DNA of 5,875 nucleotides from Nitriliruptoraceae bacterium (GTDB lineage Bacteria > Actinomycetota > Nitriliruptoria > Nitriliruptorales > Nitriliruptoraceae): contig SLDB01000167.1 of NCBI GenBank assembly GCA_007125475.1, positions 1 to 5,875 on the forward strand. Direction: 5' to 3'. Made by a program: the position numbers and the translations under genes. Positions 1 to 3,990 of the stretch are shown here, in pieces (position 1 is the first letter of the stretch; every line of letters starts with the position of its first letter). Under the pieces are notes generated by a model that had not been told where the DNA came from, did not search any database, and was given only the letters and a program-made list of their open reading frames with translations.

Positions 1-1
1 A

Positions 2-478
2 CAAGCGGCGAACGGCCCCTCCGACGGCACCAAGCTCGCCGTCGGGAACCGTCGCGCCCGCTTCGACTACCACCTCGACGACCGCTACGAGGCCGGGATC
101 GTCCTCACCGGCACGGAGGTCAAGACGCTGCGGGGCGGGAAGGGCTCGCTGAACGAAGCGTGGGTGAAGGTCGAGCCCGGAGGTGAGGCGTGGTTGATGC
201 AGGCCCACATCCCGGAGTACCCGTACGGGAATCGCCACAACCACGATCCGGTCCGTCCCCGCAAGCTGCTCCTCCACCGCCGTCAGCTCGACCAACTCGC
301 CCACGTCGTCGGTGCCAAAGGGGTGACCCTGGTCCCGCTCCGTCTCTACTTCCGCGACGGTCTCGCCAAGCTCGAGTTCGCCGTCGGGCGCGGGAAGAAC
401 GTCGCCGACAAGCGCCAGACCGCCAAGGAACGCGACGCCAAGCGGGAGATGGAGCGGGCGATGAAGCAGCGTCGCTGA
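2..478 (+). CDS. smpB: SsrA-binding protein SmpB (5' end outside the window)
   Basis: SmpB binds tmRNA and brings it to the empty A site of stalled ribosomes, starting trans-translation in the cytoplasm. The open frame runs from the window edge to TGA at 476-478 and shows 158 residues. Family motifs occur in order: NRRARFDY at residues 16-23, EAGIVLTGTEVKTLR at 30-44, RPRKLLLH at 85-92, GRGK at 129-132 and DKR at 136-138. The basic C-terminal tail (139-158, ending KQRR) is the part that sits in the mRNA channel in the family. There is no ATG, GTG or TTG in frame before codon 55, and that codon is inside the conserved core, so the true start lies left of the window. Family length is about 150-165 residues, so only a few residues are missing. 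The tmRNA gene lies 397 bp downstream on the same strand, the usual partner. Identification is from motif recognition and is secure. Confidence 0.97.
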   Translation, partial: QAANGPSDGTKLAVGNRRARFDYHLDDRYEAGIVLTGTEVKTLRGGKGSLNEAWVKVEPGGEAWLMQAHIPEYPYGNRHNHDPVRPRKLLLHRRQLDQLAHVVGAKGVTLVPLRLYFRDGLAKLEFAVGRGKNVADKRQTAKERDAKREMERAMKQRR

Positions 479-730
479 CCTCGTCGAGCCGGGCCGGCGG
501 GGGAGCGCAGCCGTTGGTGACGGTGTCGATCCACACCGCAGGCACGCCGCTGGGGTCTGCGGTGACGCTGAGCGCATCCTGTGGCCAGCCGTCCTGGAGG
601 GACGTCGATCATCAGGCCACAGCCGGGTTCACCGCGGGTGCCTCCGGGGCCGGTACGAACTCCTCCGGATTCGACGGATCGCCACTCGCGCATGAGGCCA
701 CGAGCCGGTACGTTGAGTTGTCCTGCAAGG

Positions 731-748
731 GATCACCACGAGGTGATC
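731..748. repeat. Perfect 7-bp inverted repeat with 4-nt loop
   Basis: GATCACC (731-737) and GGTGATC (742-748) are exact complements around the loop ACGA. No T tract follows on either strand, so a classical intrinsic terminator is unlikely. It could be an operator dyad or a weak hairpin between smpB and ssrA. The function is unknown. Confidence 0.4.
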
Positions 749-842
749 GCTGAGGGGGAACCGCCCGGGTCGAGCGAACCGGCCGACACGGCAGATGCGA
801 CGACCGGTATGGTCGACGCGATCCGTGGCGGGATCCGCACCT

Positions 843-848
843 TGACAA
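843..848 (+). promoter_or_regulatory. Possible -35 element of the ssrA promoter
   Basis: An exact TTGACA lies 33 bp before the mature tmRNA 5' end (876), close to the expected place for a housekeeping -35 box. No good -10 hexamer is visible about 17 bp further on, where the sequence is GC-rich. The call rests on one box and its position only. Confidence 0.3.
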
Positions 849-875
849 CTGCACAGCGTCGATGCGCCGCAACCA

Positions 876-1230
876 GGGGCTGACACGGTCTCGACCGTGG
901 TCGAGCCGTTGCCATGGGAGCGTGCCGAGGGTGCTCGCGTAACCTCGATAAAAAACGCGGGAACCAATAGGTGACAACGAACCTGTCGCTCTCGCGGTTT
1001 AATAAACTCGCGACGATCCGCCTCTGACGCCTCGTAAGAGGGTCGGATCGACATAACGAGGCTCCACCCCGAAGGCCGTGACCACCTGGCCGAGGGGAAC
1101 ACCTTGTGGTGGTATGGGAACGGAGGCTGTCTGGCTCCGGAGCACCGTTCCCGAGATGATCCGGAACCTACGCACGTAGAGCCCAGCGCAGCGGGACCGC
1201 GGGACCCGGGTTCGACTCCCGGCAGCTCCA
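876..1230 (+). ncRNA. ssrA: Transfer-messenger RNA (tmRNA, SsrA)
   Basis: tmRNA acts as an alanyl-tRNA and then as a short mRNA, releasing stalled ribosomes together with SmpB. The 5' end GGGGCTGA (876-883) and the 3' strand CAGCTCC (1223-1229) form the 7-bp acceptor stem, with A1230 as discriminator. The third pair is G878-U1227, the G-U identity pair for alanyl-tRNA synthetase. The T arm is CCGGG (1206-1210), loop TTCGACT (1211-1217), CCCGG (1218-1222). The conserved GTGCCGAG block is at about 925-932. A resume site, short tag frame and two stop codons follow at 973-1005. A long hairpin with GGGAACGG/CCGTTCCC arms (about 1117-1153) fits the pseudoknot region. Mature length is about 355 nt, normal for one-piece tmRNA. 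The CCA end is not encoded, since the genome reads CGC after A1230, so CCA must be added after transcription. Confidence 0.97.
973..1005 (+). other. tmRNA tag reading frame, peptide (A)DNEPVALAV
   Basis: After AATAGGT comes the resume codon GAC, then AAC GAA CCT GTC GCT CTC GCG GTT and two stops, TAA TAA. This aligns with the E. coli layout, where AATAGTC precedes the resume codon GCA. With the alanine carried by tmRNA itself, the tag is ADNEPVALAV. The other two frames give no tag-like ending, so the frame choice is firm. A 5-bp stem TCGCG/CGCGA encloses the tandem stops, as helix 5 does in known tmRNAs. The NEPVA core resembles tags of the ANEPVAVAA type. The final residue is Val instead of Ala. 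Confidence 0.9.
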
Positions 1231-1273
1231 CGCCACCCATGCCACGATTTCCAAGCCCGTGTGATGCACCGCA

Positions 1274-1383
1274 CTACCGCTCCGGCCACCAAGGGCCGAC
1301 GGTAGGGACGGGCGACCGGCCGTCACCCCACCAAGGGGGTGCGGAACGGGTCTCGTCCGGCGACATCGCACGAACCCTGTGCG
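1274..1383 (+). other. Chain of four stem-loops, candidate structured RNA or tmRNA trailer
   Basis: Four hairpins follow one another. The first has CTACCG/CGGTAG (1274-1279/1300-1305) outside an inner stem CGGCC/GGCCG (1283-1287/1294-1298) with loop ACCAAG. The second is CACCCC/GGGGTG (1324-1329/1336-1341), again with loop ACCAAG. The third pairs 1342-1348 with 1354-1359, with one bulged A. The fourth is CGCAC/GTGCG (1367-1371/1379-1383). A terminator-like hairpin follows at 1401-1431. This could be an independent small RNA or the 3' trailer of the ssrA transcript. High GC content makes chance stems common; the identical loops are the stronger sign. Confidence 0.35.
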
Positions 1384-1400
1384 CATCGATGCATTCACGC

Positions 1401-1431
1401 AAGCCCCCGTCGGACACCCCGGCGGGGGCTT
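1401..1431 (+). terminator. Strong terminator-like hairpin downstream of ssrA
   Basis: AAGCCCCCGTCGG (1401-1413) pairs with CCGGCGGGGGCTT (1419-1431): 13 bp with a single T-G wobble and a 5-nt loop. Only TTT (1430-1432) lies at the 3' side, so the U tract is short, as often seen in high-GC actinobacteria. It lies 170 bp after ssrA and 271 bp before the EAL start, so it most likely ends the ssrA transcript or a small RNA within 1231-1400. Confidence 0.65.
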
Positions 1432-1474
1432 TGCTGTGCCTGGTGGCGTGACCGGGGCGGAGCGAACCAGGCTC

Positions 1475-1511
1475 CGTCGCCGCACGTCGCCGCACGTCGC
1501 CGCACGTCGCC
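1475..1511. repeat. 10-bp tandem repeat, 3.7 copies
   Basis: The unit CGTCGCCGCA occurs three times exactly (1475-1484, 1485-1494, 1495-1504), followed by the partial copy CGTCGCC (1505-1511). It is non-coding on my reading, lying between the terminator-like hairpin and the EAL gene. Such exact short repeats can vary in copy number by replication slippage. Confidence 0.85.
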
Positions 1512-1701
1512 AGATTCGGAGGAGTCGCGCGGGGAGGCGCCGGGACGACGGATCGGGGGTGCTCTCGCCCCGGGGCCGGCGCCGTTCCTCCGACGGCCTC
1601 GTCGCGATCAACGACGCCCGCGCTGGTATTCAGGTCACCGAAACGTTGACGGTGCCATGTATGCTGCGACGGGCGCGTGGACGGGGAGGCACGGGAGAGG
1701 C

Positions 1702-3009
1702 ATGAGGTCCGGGGACCGAGAGGCGCCGGTGCCGGCACGGTGGCGGGCCGGCGATCGTTTCGCGTCGGTGGCGCTTCGCCGCTCGCTGGCCGCGTCGCCG
1801 TTCGCAGGCCTCGTCGTGGTGGGGATCGGGCTCGTCACCTCGTGGCTGGTCGTGTACCTCATGGGGGGTGCCGGGAACCTCGTCCCCCACCTGTTCTACG
1901 TCCCGATCCTGTTCGCGGCCGTGCGCTTCGGGCCCGTCGCCGCACTGTCGACGGCGCTGCTCGCGGGGGTGCTCGCCGGCCCCCTCACCTACCTCGACGT
2001 GGCCACCGGCACTCCGCAGGAACTCGACCGCTGGGTGAGCCGCACCGTGTTCTTCGCCACGATCGGGGTGGGGATGGCGGCGTTGGTGCGTCCCTCACTC
2101 CCATCGGTGGGTGATGACCTCCGGCGTAGGCGGACCGCCGGACACCTCCGTCAGGCGTTGGACGCCGGCGAACTGTTCGTGCGGTACCAACCGGTGTTGT
2201 CGATGCGAACCGGGGCCGTGTACGGCGTCGAAGCGTTGGTGCGCTGGGACCACCCCGAATTCGGAGAACTCGAACCCGGAGCGTTCGTCCCCGACGCCGA
2301 GGCTTCGCGGATGATCCAGGAGGTCGACGCGTTCGTCCTCGAGGATGCCTGCCGGCGGGCCGTGCACTGGCAGTCGCTGGCTGCCGAGCACGGGCGCCCC
2401 GCCCCGACGATCACGGTGAACCTGTCCCGGGCGAACCTCGAAGGCTCGGACGTGATCTCCTCGGTGCGTGACATCCTCCGTCGAACCGGCGTGGACCCCG
2501 GCCAGATCTGTCTCGAGGTCACCGAGTCGATGCTGGTCGAGGACGTCGACGTCTCGGCCGCCCGGCTCGCCGGGTTGAAGACCCTCGGGGTCGTCCTCGC
2601 AGTCGACGACTTCGGGACCGGGTACTCGTCGCTGTCGGCGATCCATCGCTTCCCGGTCGATGTGCTGAAGGTGGACCGGGCGTTCCTGGCGGCGTTGAAC
2701 CGTGATCCGCACGCCGACACCCTCGTGGGTGCGCTCGTCCTCCTCTCGCGCTCACTGGGGGTGACGCTGATCGCCGAAGGTGTCGAGGACCGCGCCCAAC
2801 GCGACACGCTGGTCGAGTTCGGCTACGACCTCGTGCAGGGCTTCTACTACGCCTACCCGCTGATGCCCGCCGAGATCGATCCTCTGGTGACGGCTGCGGC
2901 GCCGTTCGAGGCGGTCGCCGTCTCCGGTGGGGACGTGGGTGGGGAACCCACCTCCGAGCGCCTCCATCGGGGCGGCGACCACGCCCGTGGTCGTGACGAC
3001 CGGCGGTAG
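1702..3009 (+). CDS. Membrane-anchored EAL-domain cyclic di-GMP phosphodiesterase
   Basis: The predicted role is hydrolysis of the second messenger cyclic di-GMP to pGpG at the inner face of the membrane. The 435-residue protein has about four hydrophobic segments (residues 32-54, 58-75, 77-97, 111-130), an arginine-rich linker (139-144) and an EAL domain (about 147-395). The signature residues all look present: E177 in VEALVRW, N240 in VNLS, E272 and E275 in EVTES, D302-D303 in DDFGTGYSS, K323 in LKVDR, E359 and E362 in AEGVE, and Q379 in QGF. There is no GGDEF domain. The membrane part looks like an integral sensor, signal unknown. The last 35 residues are polar and probably disordered. I chose ATG 1702 because purine-rich GGGAGAGG lies just upstream and a possible -10 box is 36 bp away. 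ATG 1657 (15 residues longer) is the alternative and has no visible ribosome binding site. The gene appears monocistronic. Confidence 0.92.
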   Translation: MRSGDREAPVPARWRAGDRFASVALRRSLAASPFAGLVVVGIGLVTSWLVVYLMGGAGNLVPHLFYVPILFAAVRFGPVAALSTALLAGVLAGPLTYLDVATGTPQELDRWVSRTVFFATIGVGMAALVRPSLPSVGDDLRRRRTAGHLRQALDAGELFVRYQPVLSMRTGAVYGVEALVRWDHPEFGELEPGAFVPDAEASRMIQEVDAFVLEDACRRAVHWQSLAAEHGRPAPTITVNLSRANLEGSDVISSVRDILRRTGVDPGQICLEVTESMLVEDVDVSAARLAGLKTLGVVLAVDDFGTGYSSLSAIHRFPVDVLKVDRAFLAALNRDPHADTLVGALVLLSRSLGVTLIAEGVEDRAQRDTLVEFGYDLVQGFYYAYPLMPAEIDPLVTAAAPFEAVAVSGGDVGGEPTSERLHRGGDHARGRDDRR

Positions 3010-3021
3010 GCGGACGTCGGT

Positions 3022-3044
3022 GACGTGCGGCCATGCGGCACGTC
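3022..3044 (+). terminator. Possible hairpin terminator after the EAL gene
   Basis: GACGTGC (3022-3028) and GCACGTC (3038-3044) are exact complements around a 9-nt loop, starting 13 bp after the EAL stop codon. No T tract follows, so the terminator reading is tentative. The dyad could also be an operator for the DUF4242 gene, whose start is 92 bp away. Confidence 0.35.
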
Positions 3045-3090
3045 GCGTAGCGATCTCCGGGTCGGGTACGGACGTGCACACCACCCTCCC

Positions 3091-3101
3091 GGCGTAGCGT
3101 C
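3091..3101 (+). promoter_or_regulatory. Motif GGCGTAGCGTC upstream of the DUF4242 gene, possible -10 region
   Basis: This 11-mer lies 35 bp before the DUF4242 start. It recurs exactly on the minus strand upstream of the globin gene (3911-3921), and an 8-bp core GCGTAGCG occurs again at 3045-3052. The inner TAGCGT fits the loose TANNNT pattern of actinobacterial -10 boxes. No convincing -35 box is visible. It may be a promoter element or a shared regulator site. Confidence 0.3.
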
Positions 3102-3125
3102 GACCGCACCTGAGACGTGCGATCC

Positions 3126-3132
3126 AAGGAGG
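3126..3132 (+). promoter_or_regulatory. Strong ribosome binding site of the DUF4242 gene
   Basis: AAGGAGG is a near-perfect complement of the 16S rRNA tail and ends 4 nt before ATG 3137. It fixes the start of the small gene and suggests efficient translation. Confidence 0.85.
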
Positions 3133-3136
3133 AGTC

Positions 3137-3385
3137 ATGCCGCTGTACATGGATGTGCACCGGATGGACGCGATCGATCCGGACGCCCTGGCCGGCGCCC
3201 ACGAACGGGACCTCGAAGTCCAGGAACGCTTCGGTGTCGACTACCGCTCGTACTGGTACAGCCACCAGCCGGCGAGGGTGTTCTGCCTCGTCGATGCCCC
3301 GGACCCGGAGTCGGCAACGGCCGTGCACCGCGAAGCGCACGGGCTCGTGGCCGACGAGATCTACGAGGTCCGGCAGGGCGGGTGA
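3137..3385 (+). CDS. DUF4242 small protein, SCO4226-type nickel-binding family
   Basis: The 82-residue protein starts MPLYMDVH and ends ADEIYEV plus a short tail, the two signatures I recognise from the DUF4242 family. That family includes SCO4226 of Streptomyces coelicolor, described as a small ferredoxin-fold nickel-binding protein. Between them are AHERDLEVQERFGVDY (residues 21-36), where family members have an A-H-x-x-D-L-x-x-Q helix, and VFCLVDAPD (48-56), a core strand. Possible metal ligands are H8, H22, C50, H64 and H68, but I cannot assign the actual ones. There is no signal peptide or membrane segment, so it should be cytosolic. It has its own strong ribosome binding site and ends 17 bp before a perfect hairpin, so it looks like a single-gene unit. 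Nickel binding is carried over from the family and is not shown by this sequence. Confidence 0.85.
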   Translation: MPLYMDVHRMDAIDPDALAGAHERDLEVQERFGVDYRSYWYSHQPARVFCLVDAPDPESATAVHREAHGLVADEIYEVRQGG

Positions 3386-3401
3386 GGACCCGCGGCACCC
3401 G

Positions 3402-3436
3402 CCGACGCCCCGGTAGCCGCACTGCCGGGGCGTCGG
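3402..3436. terminator. Perfect 12-bp hairpin between convergent genes, probable bidirectional terminator
   Basis: CCGACGCCCCGG (3402-3413) is the exact complement of CCGGGGCGTCGG (3425-3436), around an 11-nt loop. It lies 16 bp after the DUF4242 stop and 29 bp from the globin stop on the other strand. There is no T tract on either side. The position between two converging genes and the stem strength support a shared terminator. Confidence 0.75.
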
Positions 3437-3465
3437 TGTGTGCGAACCCGGTGGGTCCCGCCCGG

Positions 3466-3828
3466 TCACGTTCCGAGGACGTCGTCCTTGCCGGTGTCGG
3501 CGATCGCCATCACCTCGCCGACCCTGGTCGCATCGACCCCGAGCTCCGTGAGGGTGTCCCGGAAGTGACCCATGAACACCTCGTAGCCGTGTTGGTCCAG
3601 CCCCTGCTCACGGGGCCGGCGGTGGGCCGCCTTCAGGGTTCGCCCCTCGTAGCGGTCGGGACCTCCGAACGCCATGGCGAGGAACGCCCGCTGGTGGCGC
3701 TTGACGCGGTCGACATCGACACCGGAGAAGTACCCGCTCACCGTTGCGTCGGCGAGCACCTTGTCGTAGAAGCGGTCGAGGGCCACCCCGATCGCTTCGT
3801 CGCCTCCAAGATCCTCGTACAGGGACAT
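3466..3828 (-). CDS. glbN: Group I truncated haemoglobin (trHbN type)
   Basis: This 120-residue haem protein would bind O2 and NO in the cytoplasm; in mycobacteria trHbN is tied to NO detoxification. It starts MSLYEDLGG, the usual beginning of group I truncated globins. Y21 in DRFYDKVLAD corresponds to the B10 tyrosine, Q46 in RHQRAFL to the E11 glutamine, and FGGPDRYEGR (54-63) to the conserved GGP-x-x-Y-x-G turn. H69 in LKAAH is the proximal F8 haem ligand, and REQGL (73-77) followed by GHF and LTELGV is the usual C-terminal part. The start is fixed by GAGGAGG at 3834-3840. The frame continues upstream to 3897, but those residues are acidic low-complexity and the binding site lies inside them. 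The gene faces the DUF4242 gene tail to tail and sits 159 bp downstream of the regulator on the same strand. The symbol follows family usage. Confidence 0.93.
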   Translation of the reverse strand: MSLYEDLGGDEAIGVALDRFYDKVLADATVSGYFSGVDVDRVKRHQRAFLAMAFGGPDRYEGRTLKAAHRRPREQGLDQHGYEVFMGHFRDTLTELGVDATRVGEVMAIADTGKDDVLGT

Positions 3829-3833
3829 CTGTT

Positions 3834-3840
3834 CCTCCTC
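3834..3840 (-). promoter_or_regulatory. Ribosome binding site deciding the globin start
   Basis: On the minus strand GAGGAGG ends 5 nt before the ATG at 3828. It argues against the longer open frame starting at 3897, in which these bases would encode glutamates. Confidence 0.8.
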
Positions 3841-3885
3841 TTCGTCCTCGTCGTCGGGACCGGTGGTGACGCCGGCACCGGCCGA

Positions 3886-3911
3886 CCCGGACGGCACCGC
3901 TCCCGTCCGGG
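3886..3911 (-). repeat. 9-bp perfect hairpin between the regulator and the globin gene
   Basis: CCCGGACGG (3886-3894) and CCGTCCGGG (3903-3911) are exact complements around an 8-nt loop. On the minus strand it lies 77 bp after the regulator stop and 57 bp before the globin start. It could terminate the regulator transcript or sit in the globin 5' leader. No T tract is present. Confidence 0.45.
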
Positions 3912-3921
3912 ACGCTACGCC
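3911..3921 (-). promoter_or_regulatory. Motif GGCGTAGCGTC upstream of the globin gene
   Basis: This minus-strand 11-mer is identical to the one upstream of the DUF4242 gene (3091-3101) and contains TAGCGT, a loose -10 match. It lies 82 bp before the globin start and abuts the hairpin at 3886-3911. A -35 box is not evident. Confidence 0.28.
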
Positions 3922-3964
3922 GCCGGGTCAGCGGGCTCTTCCGGGCCCGACCCGGACATGTCTA

Positions 3965-3990
3965 CGGATCGGGTCCTCGGATCGGGTCTA
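3965..3990. repeat. 13-bp direct repeat at the 3' end of the regulator gene
   Basis: CGGATCGGGTC occurs at 3965-3975 and 3978-3988, a 13-bp period. A shortened GGATC follows at 3992-3996. The repeat overlaps the regulator stop codon and lies in the interval upstream of the globin gene. The palindrome GACATGTC (3955-3962) is just beside it. An operator role is possible but unsupported. Confidence 0.5.

Larger units (their letters stand above)
479..875. other. Gene-free interval between smpB and ssrA
   Basis: I see no convincing gene in these 397 bp. Open frames here are short or run antisense, have no ribosome binding site and look like GC-rich noise. No tRNA fold was found by eye. The interval holds one perfect 7-bp inverted repeat (731-748) and a consensus-like TTGACA close to the tmRNA 5' end, both listed separately. 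There is no clear terminator immediately after smpB. Confidence 0.6.
1231..1701. other. Gene-free interval between ssrA and the EAL gene
   Basis: These 471 bp show no believable gene. A long open frame runs through in the EAL frame from 1339, but it crosses the terminator-like hairpin and the tandem repeat and encodes arginine-rich noise. The content is a chain of stem-loops (1274-1431), a 10-bp palindrome GCATCGATGC (1383-1392), a tandem repeat (1475-1511) and a possible -10 box TATGCT (1660-1665), 36 bp before the chosen EAL start. Confidence 0.6.

Noticed and set aside
1206..1230. ssrA 3' end as an attachment site for an integrated element
   Set aside because: tmRNA genes are frequent integration targets, but no second copy of the 3' end and no integrase gene is seen in the window.
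1475..1511. CRISPR-like repeats
   Set aside because: The units are 10 bp, adjacent, without spacers, and no cas gene is present.
1339..1701. Upstream extension of the EAL open frame to 1339
   Set aside because: The extension crosses the 13-bp terminator-like hairpin and the tandem repeat, encodes arginine/proline-rich noise and has no ribosome binding site.
3829..3897. Longer globin N-terminus starting at 3897
   Set aside because: The added residues are acidic low-complexity and contain the strong GAGGAGG site; the family normally starts close to MSLYEDLGG.
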